14,850 bases of DNA from Candidatus Omnitrophota bacterium (GTDB lineage: Bacteria > Omnitrophota > Koll11 > Gygaellales > Profunditerraquicolaceae), in the NCBI GenBank assembly GCA_025453435.1, contig JALOQI010000002.1:1-14850 (forward strand), in the 5' to 3' direction. Shown here one piece after another: positions 6,597 to 14,797 of this stretch (position 1 is the first letter of the stretch; each line of letters starts with the position of its first letter). The position numbers and the translations under genes were made by a program. A model generated the notes under the pieces. It was not told where the DNA came from. It was given only the letters and a program-made list of their open reading frames with translations, and did not search any database.

Positions 6597-8183
6597 ATGT
6601 TTAAAATTCTTGTCAGCGATTCGCTTTCCGAAGAAGGGTTGAAGATCCTTAAAGAAGAAAAGGATTTCCAGATCGACGTTAAAACCGGGATGAAACCCGA
6701 AGAATTAAAAGAAGCTATAAAAGATTATGACGCGCTTCTGGTGCGCAGCGCTACCAAAGCGAATAAAGATATTATCGCCGCAGGCGCAAAGCTCAAGGTC
6801 ATAGGAAGGGCAGGCGTGGGCCTGGATAATGTGGATCTGCCTGCAGCCACCGAGCGGGGCATTGTCGTGATGAACGCGCCCGCAGGCAACACCATATCTA
6901 CCTGCGAGCATACGCTGTCTTTGCTTCTTGCCCTTGCGCGCAGCATCCCTCAGGCTGCCGGCTCAGTCAAAAAAGGCGAATGGAAGCGTTCTAAATTCAT
7001 GGGAGTGGAATTATACAAAAAGACCCTCGGAATAGTGGGCCTTGGCCGCATCGGCCGGGAGGTCGCGCGCCGGGCAGCGTCATTCGGCATGAAAATAAAA
7101 GGGTATGACCCGTATCTTTCTAAAGAAGTGGCGGAGACCCTCGGGATAGAAGTGGTTGAACTTCCGGAATTATACAAATCCGCGGATTTCATTACCGTGC
7201 ACGTGCCTCTTACAGACGACACTAATCACATGATATCCGATAAGGCGTTCGCAATGATGAAAGACGGTGTTCGCATCCTTAACTGCGCGCGCGGCGGCAT
7301 CATAGACGAAACAGCTCTGCTTGCTGCGCTAAAATCAGGCAAAGTAGCAGGTGCGGCTCTGGATGTTTTCGAAACTGAGCCGCCTGATCCAAACAGCGAA
7401 CTTTTAAAGCTCGATAACGTGATCGCTACCTGTCATCTTGGCGCTTCTACCGAAGAAGCCCAGGTCAATGTGGCAATAGAAATAGCCGAATGCGTGAAAG
7501 ATTTTCTTCAGGGCAAAGGCATACATAATGCAGCCAATTACCCTAACATCGACGCCGAATTATACAAAGTCCTGGCTCCCTATATAGTCATGGCGGAAAA
7601 GCTCGGCCAGTTCTCAGCCCAGATGATAGAAGGCAGGACCAGCGAGGTCGAGATCAACTTTTCCGGCGACCTGACAAAATATGATACGACGTCTCTTTCC
7701 ATGGCTATCATCAAGGGTATGCTGTATCCTGTGCTCAAGGAAACGGTGAATTTCATAAACGCTATGCCTCTCGCGCGCAGCCGCGGCATACAGATAAAAC
7801 AGACCAAGGCCAACTCGGACGCTGAATTCAATAACCTTGTAAGCGTGACAATAAAGACAGATAAAGAAACGCGCTCTGCCGCAGCCACTCTGTCGCACAA
7901 TCGCGAGCCCAGGATCGTCAAGATCGACGATTTTTACGTTGAGGCGTCGCCGTCGGGTTACCTGCTGGTGATGAAAAACTGGGATAAACCGGGGATCATC
8001 GGGAGCGTGGGCACGCTAATGGGGAAAAATAGCATAAATATCGCAGCTATGGTATTCGGGCGCAAGGAGGTCGGCGGAGTAGCTGTTTCGATCCTGAACG
8101 TGGACAGCCCTATATCGGCCGAACTTCTTGAAAAGATAAAATCACTTGAAAACATCCTTGCAGTAAGGCTGGTCAAATTATAA
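6597..8183 (+). CDS. serA: D-3-phosphoglycerate dehydrogenase, long form with ACT domain
   Basis: SerA oxidises 3-phosphoglycerate to 3-phosphohydroxypyruvate with NAD+, the first step of serine synthesis. It is the 528-residue long form. The substrate-binding domain contains IGRAGVGLDNVDLPAATERGI (split around 69-89). The Rossmann domain has GLGRIG (148-153) followed by Asp171 at the end of the next strand, as expected for NAD. Catalytic Arg232 (NCARGG), Glu261 (FETEPP) and His280 (CHLGAST) are all present. An intervening ASB-type domain (about 315-450) is followed by a C-terminal ACT domain from about 455 (LLVMKNWDKPGIIGSVG to the end), which usually senses serine, so feedback inhibition is likely. 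The preceding aminotransferase would take its product; a serB phosphatase is not in the window. Confidence 0.97.
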   Translation: MFKILVSDSLSEEGLKILKEEKDFQIDVKTGMKPEELKEAIKDYDALLVRSATKANKDIIAAGAKLKVIGRAGVGLDNVDLPAATERGIVVMNAPAGNTISTCEHTLSLLLALARSIPQAAGSVKKGEWKRSKFMGVELYKKTLGIVGLGRIGREVARRAASFGMKIKGYDPYLSKEVAETLGIEVVELPELYKSADFITVHVPLTDDTNHMISDKAFAMMKDGVRILNCARGGIIDETALLAALKSGKVAGAALDVFETEPPDPNSELLKLDNVIATCHLGASTEEAQVNVAIEIAECVKDFLQGKGIHNAANYPNIDAELYKVLAPYIVMAEKLGQFSAQMIEGRTSEVEINFSGDLTKYDTTSLSMAIIKGMLYPVLKETVNFINAMPLARSRGIQIKQTKANSDAEFNNLVSVTIKTDKETRSAAATLSHNREPRIVKIDDFYVEASPSGYLLVMKNWDKPGIIGSVGTLMGKNSINIAAMVFGRKEVGGVAVSILNVDSPISAELLEKIKSLENILAVRLVKL

Positions 8184-8200
8184 AAAAAGGAGACAAGCTG

Positions 8201-9955
8201 ATGCGCGGATCGTTTATCGGGACCATCACGGGCGCAGGGCTTATGTTTTTTACGGCGATGTCCGCATTTATGCCTGCCGCTATGGCGGCAGATATCACTC
8301 TTCTTTACACGGGTGAGACGCATGCGATGCTGTATCCCTGCAACTGTCCTATTGAGACAGACGGAGGCATTGCCCGAAGGGCGACACTTGTCAAAAATCT
8401 GCGCAAGTCCAACCCGAATGTATTGCTCCTGGACTCAGGGGCATTCTTCGCCGGCGGCCTGATGGATGAATATACCCAATCGGTCGAACTGGATATGGCC
8501 CGGACCGGTATCGCCTTTAAGGCTATGGCTATGATGAAATATGACGCAGCCGCTCTGGGCGACGAAGAGTTCAATTTCGGCACGAAATTCCTCGAGGACG
8601 CCCTCCGGTCCTCGTCTGTGCCGGTGCTTAGCGCGAATGCCGATTCTAAGAATGTAAAGCCGTTCATAATAAAGGAAATAGCAGGGGTAAGGGTAGGCAT
8701 TATAGGATTGACTCCTCCGTCAGCCGGTGTAAAGTCCGGAGGGCTTACAATATCCGATCCAAAACCGGCTTTAGCCCGAGCGATAAGCGACGTCAAAGCG
8801 CGGGGCTCCGATATAATCGTGCTTTTAAGCCATCTGGGAGAGGCGGCTGACCTCGAACTTATCAAGGATATCGAAGGCGTTGACGTTTTGATAATCGGTA
8901 ACGGCCGGTCAAGGCAAGAACCATATTCCATCGCCGGCAAGACTTTGATTCTGCGGCCGTCCTGGCAGGGCAGGCGCATTGGCAAAGCTGTTCTGAACAT
9001 AAAAGACAGGCGCGTCGCGGATTATACAGTGGAAGAAATAAGGCTTTCGGACAGCATTGCCGACGATAAAGAAATCCTTTCGCAGGAGCCTCAGTGTTTT
9101 ATGGACAGCAACTGCAAGAAAGGCCCGCGTAAAGGAATCTGCCTGAACCCGGGGCAGAAGAACGCATCCTGCAAATTTGCCGAAGATGTTTACGTTCCGT
9201 TGACCGTTATCGAACCCAAAAGCTGCCCTACATGCCAGGTAGACGGCCTGCTGGATTCTTATAAAAGCAGTTTCCCGGGCCTTGTTGTTACACGTATGTC
9301 ATATCCGGATAAGAAAAGCGACGCTTTTATCAAAGAGTCCGGATTGAGCACGCTCCCGGCATATTTGTTCGGCAGCGAAATAGAGAAAGACCCGAATTTC
9401 GCCGAGATTAAGGACAGGTTCGAGCAAAAGGGGGGATTTTTTATATTGAAACCGCAATTCTCGGGCGTTGCTTATTTTATCGGAAGGAAACAGGTATCTA
9501 ACAGGGTCGATGTTTTTTTGAGCCTGTTCGATCCCAACATTACGATGCTTCTTGATACGCTTGAAGAATTCTCCCCGCAGCTGCATTTTCTCGCAGCTCG
9601 TCAGGAGGACGGCCAGCTTGCAGCCTTTAAGGGCCGCGCGGAGCTTGAAGAAATGAAAAGGTGCGTATGCGTAAAGAAGTATCATCCGGCTTATTTCTGG
9701 AATTATCTGAACTGCCGGGTGCGAAATATGGACTCGTCATGGTGGCAGGATTGCCTGGGCGATTTCGACCCTGCGCCCATACAGGCATGCGCGAAGGGCA
9801 AAGAGGGCGAGGGCCTTTTGACCGAAAATATAGCGCTGAACGAGGAATTGCACATAGCCTCGAGCCCGACATACGTGGTGAACAACCAGTATATATTCAG
9901 CTCTAAACAGCCTCCGACAAAACAGGAATTCAGGAAGATATTTTCGTTCAAATAG
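8201..9955 (+). CDS. Exported cysteine-rich protein: degenerate 5'-nucleotidase-like domain plus thioredoxin-like regions
   Basis: I recognise the parts but not the whole. Residues 1-30 form a signal peptide ending AAMAA. Residues about 31-280 resemble the UshA/5'-nucleotidase metallophosphatase fold: LLYTGETH, GGIARRATLVKNLR, LLLDSGAFFAGG, LGDEEFNFG, VGIIGLTPP and LLSHLGEAAD. Metal-site positions differ from active relatives: TNDxH is TGETH (E39, H41), the bridging Asp of SGD is Ala81, GNHE is GDEE (121-123), and the GHSH/GHTH loop is GNGRSR (233-238); His211 is kept. A CNC motif (47-49) follows the first strand. A Cys-rich link (C299, C305, C314, C324) leads to a thioredoxin-like domain with CPTC (342-345) and a likely cis-Pro in STLPAY. 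A second thioredoxin-like region (about 435-584) has C488, C490, C505, C518, C530 and the DsbA-like ending SSPTYVVNNQYIF. There are 13 Cys in all, consistent with periplasmic thiol chemistry. It lies 17 nt after serA with an AAAGGAG site. Function unknown. Confidence 0.8.
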   Translation: MRGSFIGTITGAGLMFFTAMSAFMPAAMAADITLLYTGETHAMLYPCNCPIETDGGIARRATLVKNLRKSNPNVLLLDSGAFFAGGLMDEYTQSVELDMARTGIAFKAMAMMKYDAAALGDEEFNFGTKFLEDALRSSSVPVLSANADSKNVKPFIIKEIAGVRVGIIGLTPPSAGVKSGGLTISDPKPALARAISDVKARGSDIIVLLSHLGEAADLELIKDIEGVDVLIIGNGRSRQEPYSIAGKTLILRPSWQGRRIGKAVLNIKDRRVADYTVEEIRLSDSIADDKEILSQEPQCFMDSNCKKGPRKGICLNPGQKNASCKFAEDVYVPLTVIEPKSCPTCQVDGLLDSYKSSFPGLVVTRMSYPDKKSDAFIKESGLSTLPAYLFGSEIEKDPNFAEIKDRFEQKGGFFILKPQFSGVAYFIGRKQVSNRVDVFLSLFDPNITMLLDTLEEFSPQLHFLAARQEDGQLAAFKGRAELEEMKRCVCVKKYHPAYFWNYLNCRVRNMDSSWWQDCLGDFDPAPIQACAKGKEGEGLLTENIALNEELHIASSPTYVVNNQYIFSSKQPPTKQEFRKIFSFK

Positions 9956-9975
9956 CGGCATAGGCTGTGATAACA

Positions 9976-9981
9976 GAGGAG
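9976..9981 (+). promoter_or_regulatory. Ribosome binding site deciding the start of the homocitrate-synthase-family gene
   Basis: GAGGAG lies 6 nt before ATG 9988. The frame is open from a GTG at 9967, but that GTG would place this site inside the coding region and has no Shine-Dalgarno of its own. Confidence 0.7.
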
Positions 9982-9987
9982 TTGTTT

Positions 9988-11229
9988 ATGGCACACAAAC
10001 CCAGGATCTATCTTTTGGATGTTACAAACCGCGACGGCGTCCAGACGTCCCGCATATGTCTTTCAAAGCTTCAGAAGACAATGATAAACATGTATCTGAA
10101 CGAAATGGGCGTGTTCCAGACGGAATTCGGTTTCCCGATAACCCGCCATGAAACCAATTATCTCAACGCCAATCTCGAGCTGGCTTCTATAGGGGCTCTT
10201 TCACCGATCAGGCTCGGAGGATGGCTTCGCGCTACCAAAGAAGACGTAAAACAGGCTTTCAAAATGGTCCCCAAGCTGCAGCATCTCAATCTTTCTATTT
10301 CGACCTCAGACCAGATGATAGTGCATAAGTTCAAGGGCAAGCTCGACCATGCATCTATCATAGGCGAGATGATGGACGCGGTAAAGCAGGCAAAGGACCT
10401 GGGCGCTCAGGGTATAGGCGTGAACGCCGAAGACGCATCCCGGACCCGCATCGAATACTTGATAGAATTCGCGCTCGCGGCCAAGAAAGCCGGCGCCGAC
10501 CGCGTCAGATATTGCGATACGCTCGGCTGCGATACTCCGTTTTCGATATATGAGCGCATCAAGGCGCTCGCCGGGGAAATAAAGATGCCGGTCGAGGTCC
10601 ACTGTCATAATGACCTTGGGCTGGTTGTCGCGAATTCTGTCTGCGGGGCCATGGCCGTGAACGACGCCGGATACGACGCGTATATAAACACCTGCGTCAA
10701 CGGAATGGGCGAACGGGCAGGCAACGCCGACCTTGTATCAGTGATCCTGGCTATAAAATACGGCAATCAGGTCAGGGAAAAATATACCTTGGACGATAGT
10801 ATAAAATTGAAAGTCGCATGGAAACTATGCAAATATGCTTCATATGCGTTCGGCATACCCATTCCCATCAACCAGCCCGGGCTCGGAGCCAACGCGTTCG
10901 CCCATGAATCAGGCATTCACGCCGACGGGGCATTGAAGGACAGGCGCAATTACGAGCTGTATGATTATGAGGAGCTCGGCAGGGGAGAGCCGGAGATAAT
11001 AGAGACCGGCAGAAAGATAACCGTAGGGGAGTATTCCGGCATAAAGGGCTTCCGCAACGTTTACGACAAGCTGGAGCTCGCGTTCGCCGACGATCAGCAG
11101 GCCACAAGGATCCTCGAGCTTGTAAGGTACGCGAATGTGCATAATCAGAAGCCCCTTGTGGACGAAGAGCTCAAGTTTATCGCGAAATATCCGGATATAG
11201 CGCACAAGATATTTACAATGAATCCGTAA
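9988..11229 (+). CDS. Homocitrate synthase-family DRE-TIM metallolyase (possible Re-citrate synthase)
   Basis: The 413 residues form an acyl-CoA-dependent Claisen condensation enzyme of the isopropylmalate/homocitrate synthase superfamily. The first barrel strand carries LLDVTNRDGVQTSRI (9-23) with the catalytic Arg15 and metal ligand Asp16. VEVHCHNDLG (203-211) gives the two metal-binding His, NGMGERAGNADL (238-249) is the family loop, and HESGIHADG (306-314) is the typical C-terminal His-containing motif. The usual DxTLRDGEQ reads DVTNRDGVQ here, a variant I associate with a clade annotated as homocitrate synthase that includes Re-citrate synthases of anaerobes such as Syntrophus. No leuA-type regulatory domain is present, which argues against a feedback-regulated isopropylmalate synthase. 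Neighbours (purA, serA) do not settle the substrate. Homocitrate, citrate and citramalate synthesis all remain possible. Confidence 0.85.
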   Translation: MAHKPRIYLLDVTNRDGVQTSRICLSKLQKTMINMYLNEMGVFQTEFGFPITRHETNYLNANLELASIGALSPIRLGGWLRATKEDVKQAFKMVPKLQHLNLSISTSDQMIVHKFKGKLDHASIIGEMMDAVKQAKDLGAQGIGVNAEDASRTRIEYLIEFALAAKKAGADRVRYCDTLGCDTPFSIYERIKALAGEIKMPVEVHCHNDLGLVVANSVCGAMAVNDAGYDAYINTCVNGMGERAGNADLVSVILAIKYGNQVREKYTLDDSIKLKVAWKLCKYASYAFGIPIPINQPGLGANAFAHESGIHADGALKDRRNYELYDYEELGRGEPEIIETGRKITVGEYSGIKGFRNVYDKLELAFADDQQATRILELVRYANVHNQKPLVDEELKFIAKYPDIAHKIFTMNP

Positions 11230-11233
11230 ATGA

Positions 11234-12511
<1,278 letters not shown>

Positions 12512-12526
12512 GGGCCAATTATTGAC

Positions 12527-12555
12527 TTGACTGCGATAGCGGCGTGTGTTATAGT
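12527..12555 (+). promoter_or_regulatory. Sigma-70-type promoter before the OmpA-family lipoprotein gene
   Basis: TTGACT (12527-12532) and TATAGT (12550-12555) are separated by exactly 17 bases, and TG at 12547-12548 makes an extended -10. A second TTGACT at 12522-12527 overlaps the first but gives a 22-base spacer. The promoter lies in the 100-base gap after purA, the largest gap in the window, and would give a 5' untranslated leader of about 50 bases. The -10 is covered by the 13-base palindrome TGTTATAGTAACA (12547-12559). Confidence 0.65.
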
Positions 12556-12593
12556 AACAACCGCTGCAGTAACCCCTTTCGTGTAATATATTC

Positions 12594-12600
12594 AAGGAGG
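12594..12600 (+). promoter_or_regulatory. Ribosome binding site of the OmpA-family lipoprotein gene
   Basis: AAGGAGG is a near-perfect Shine-Dalgarno sequence, 11 nt before ATG 12612. The spacing is slightly long; no nearer in-frame start exists. Confidence 0.6.
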
Positions 12601-12611
12601 CAGTTTTAAGG

Positions 12612-13211
12612 ATGAAACCCTTTTTTTTCCGTTTAGCCGCTTCCTTTTCTCTGATTTTTATTCTTTGCGGGTGCACGTCAGCCATACAGAAAGGCAGGCG
12701 GGCCGATTCTGAAAAGATCAAAGATCTTTCTCAAAAGGTCGATGAATTAAGCAATGCCCGCAGCATACTCGAAGAGCGGCTTGCCAAGGAGATAAGCGAC
12801 AAGACCGTAAAGCTTGACATGATGGAAAAGGGGCTTGTCGTCACATTCGTAGCCGACATACTTTTTGATTCCGGCAAGGCAAAACTGCGGCCCGAGGCAG
12901 ATGCATCTTTGGACAAGGTCAGCCGGGTTATCGTCGAGAATGTGCCAGACCGCCCGATAGGGATCGAAGGCCACACAGATAACGAGCCTATCCAGGCTTC
13001 AGGCTGGAAATCTAACTGGGAATTGTCCGTTGCGCGCGCATTGAGCGTTTTACATTATCTTCAGGACGATAAGAATGTAGATCCCAAAAGGCTTTGCGTG
13101 ACAGGATACGGCCAGGAGCGGCCGGTGGCCGATAATTCCGCCAGGGACGGCAGGCAGATGAATCGGCGGGTCGAGATAGTCATAATGCCTAAAGCTTTCC
13201 AGGTCAAATGA
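12612..13211 (+). CDS. OmpA-family peptidoglycan-binding lipoprotein (Pal-like)
   Basis: This 199-residue protein probably tethers the outer membrane to peptidoglycan. A short basic/hydrophobic signal sequence runs into LCGC, a lipobox with acylated Cys21. Residues about 31-62 are a charged heptad-like stretch that could form a coiled coil. From about 75 to 193 there is an OmpA C-terminal domain: DILFDSGKAKLRPEA, IGIEGHTDNEPI (116-127), SNWELSVARALSVLHYL (134-150), VTGYGQERPVADN and RQMNRRVEIVI. These motifs contain the conserved diaminopimelate contacts of the family. The two-cysteine lipobox is unusual but acceptable. A T8 run within codons for the signal sequence leaves the frame intact. 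A strong promoter and ribosome site lie upstream. It could equally be grouped with MotB/OmpA-type lipoproteins; a strict Pal call needs the Tol genes, which are not seen. Confidence 0.9.
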   Translation: MKPFFFRLAASFSLIFILCGCTSAIQKGRRADSEKIKDLSQKVDELSNARSILEERLAKEISDKTVKLDMMEKGLVVTFVADILFDSGKAKLRPEADASLDKVSRVIVENVPDRPIGIEGHTDNEPIQASGWKSNWELSVARALSVLHYLQDDKNVDPKRLCVTGYGQERPVADNSARDGRQMNRRVEIVIMPKAFQVK

Positions 13212-13275
13212 TGCGGGCGGGCCGGGGTCAGAAATACAAAAGGATTTGAAATAATTCTTAAAATGGAGGGCCACG

Positions 13276-13662
13276 GTGGATATACTGAAGAACAGGGTAG
13301 CTGTAATCCTGGGAGTTCTTTGCGTCATACTTTGTCTTGTGTCTGTGAATTCGTGCATCCAGGGAAGGATGGGCATTGACGCAAAGAAGAAAGAAGAGCT
13401 CAAACGCTATGACGCCGAGAAAGAGCTGAGCAAGGTATCCGGCGATAAGGCGCTGCTCGAGGATACGCTCAGGAAGATCCAGCAGGAGATGGCGCAGAAT
13501 AAAGCGGATCTCGAAAACGCGCAAAAAGCGCTTTTGCAGGAGCAGCTGATCAACAAAAGCCTTAAGAACGAGCTGGATAAAGTCAACAAGCTGAAAGAGG
13601 CTCTCGAAAACGACCTTAAGAACGCGCTTGTTTCCGGAAAGACGGACAGGCCGAAAAAATAA
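13276..13662 (+). CDS. Small membrane-anchored coiled-coil protein, function unknown
   Basis: I do not recognise a family. The 128 residues begin with a basic start and one hydrophobic segment (about 8-27), followed by a long Lys/Glu/Leu-rich stretch (about 36-118) with heptad spacing, expected to form a coiled coil, and a basic tail. The segment VSVNSC ending at Cys27 could be a weak lipobox, so it is either an inner-membrane protein with a periplasmic coiled coil or a lipoprotein. The start is a GTG with GGAGG at 13265-13269, 6 nt upstream; no alternative ATG exists in that region. It follows the OmpA-family lipoprotein by 64 nt without an obvious new promoter and so may be co-transcribed and act with it at the cell wall. 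That functional link is only inferred from position. Confidence 0.75.
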   Translation: MDILKNRVAVILGVLCVILCLVSVNSCIQGRMGIDAKKKEELKRYDAEKELSKVSGDKALLEDTLRKIQQEMAQNKADLENAQKALLQEQLINKSLKNELDKVNKLKEALENDLKNALVSGKTDRPKK

Positions 13663-13683
13663 CAAAGTTACGCGATTTTCAGC

Positions 13684-13690
13684 AAGGGGG
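13684..13690 (+). promoter_or_regulatory. Ribosome binding site deciding the start of the DUF4912 gene
   Basis: AAGGGGG precedes ATG 13696 by 5 nt. An in-frame GTG at 13690 falls on the last base of this site, so the ATG is preferred. Confidence 0.65.
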
Positions 13691-13695
13691 TGCGT

Positions 13696-14772
13696 ATGGC
13701 AGTGATACGCAGGGTAAAGGATAAAATAAAGAAGATAATCCGGAAGGAAAGCAAGGCCGGAAAACCTAAGGCGGCGGTTCAGAAAACAAGGCCTTTGGCG
13801 CGGCGTAAGACCGCCAGGATAATGGCGCAGACTCAGCCGACTCCCGTGCGCAAGGACACTCTGGGCGTCAACGAAGTGGCGATCGAAAAAACGAAGTTTT
13901 CGCATCCTCAGGTGCGCAGGATGCAGAGGGCTTTGCCCCACGATCTCCCCGGGGGTTACGGCAAGGACAGGATGATACTTCAGGTGCGCGATCCCTGGTG
14001 GCTTCACGCTTACTGGGAAGTTACGCTGGCCACATGGGAGTCTCTTAAACAAAGGTTCAAGGATATTTTCTTCGGCGCAAAGAAGACCCTGCGCGTATAT
14101 GACGTCAGCCACATCGTTTTCAACGGCAATAACGCCCATCGGTATTTCGACATAGAGCTGGGCCATGACGCGAATAACTGGTATATCGATGCGGGCGGGC
14201 CCGGCAGGTCATGGTGCGTCGATTACGGGCTCAAACTGCCCAACGGCGAATTCGTTACTATATTGCGGTCTAACACCGTGCAAACCCCTCTGGACGGTCC
14301 TTCGTGGGAAACTGACGAAGAATGGATGGTCCCCGACGAGATGTTCGGCAGGCTTTACGGAATGGGATTCGGCATGGGGCATACCTCTGTCGGAAAGGCA
14401 TGGCAGGAGCGCATGAAGAAGGCCCTTTTTTCAGGGATCCTGGCGTCTCCGGGCATCACCTCAGCCGCGTCGCCTGTAAAAAAACCTCTCGGCAAGGAAA
14501 GAAAGTTCTGGCTTGTCGTTGACTGCGAGCTTATAGTATACGGCGCAACAGAACCGGATGCGGCCGTTACTGTCCAGGGCAAACCCATCCGCCTGCGCCC
14601 GGACGGAACGTTCACTCTGAGATATTCTCTTCCCGACGGCAAACAGGTCATACCTGTGCAGGCCGTGTCTTCGGACCAGATCGAGACCCGGACGATCACG
14701 CCTACAGTCAGCAGGCAGACGCAGTCGAGCGTCGTCGTAAAGGAAGAGCCCAAGGTCAGTGCATCCGTCTAA
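13696..14772 (+). CDS. DUF4912 domain-containing protein
   Basis: The protein has 358 residues from the preferred ATG. The first 60 or so are strongly basic and low in structure (many Lys/Arg), with no signal peptide, so it is probably cytoplasmic. Residues about 90-225 match what I know of DUF4912: DRMILQVRDPWWLHAYWEVT (91-110), LRVYDVSHIVFNG, ANNWYIDAGGPGRSWCVDYG and a following GEFVTILRSN. The C-terminal part (about 270-335: FWLVVDCELIVYGATEPDA, then VQGKPIRLRPDGTF and SLPDGKQVIPVQA) looks like a small beta-sandwich. The molecular role of DUF4912 is not established. The next gene begins a GH57-type enzyme 25 nt downstream, a pairing consistent with glucan metabolism, although the link is positional. 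Confidence 0.82.
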   Translation: MAVIRRVKDKIKKIIRKESKAGKPKAAVQKTRPLARRKTARIMAQTQPTPVRKDTLGVNEVAIEKTKFSHPQVRRMQRALPHDLPGGYGKDRMILQVRDPWWLHAYWEVTLATWESLKQRFKDIFFGAKKTLRVYDVSHIVFNGNNAHRYFDIELGHDANNWYIDAGGPGRSWCVDYGLKLPNGEFVTILRSNTVQTPLDGPSWETDEEWMVPDEMFGRLYGMGFGMGHTSVGKAWQERMKKALFSGILASPGITSAASPVKKPLGKERKFWLVVDCELIVYGATEPDAAVTVQGKPIRLRPDGTFTLRYSLPDGKQVIPVQAVSSDQIETRTITPTVSRQTQSSVVVKEEPKVSASV

Positions 14773-14797
14773 ACCCTTTAATAAAAAAAGGAAGACA

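Noticed and set aside
9967..9969. GTG start for the homocitrate-synthase-family gene
   Set aside because: The best Shine-Dalgarno lies downstream of it and correctly spaced for ATG 9988; the seven extra residues do not resemble the family.
13246..13251. Promoter with TTGAAA before the coiled-coil gene
   Set aside because: A 17-base spacer would place the -10 on the GGAGG/start region, and no TATAAT-like sequence is there.
13258..14166. Long minus-strand open frame (302 codons)
   Set aside because: It runs antisense across two well-supported + strand genes, has no recognisable domain and is a by-product of their codon use.
14773..14797. Rho-independent terminator after the DUF4912 gene
   Set aside because: The gap has an A-rich stretch but no GC-rich hairpin followed by a T run; the next gene starts at once.
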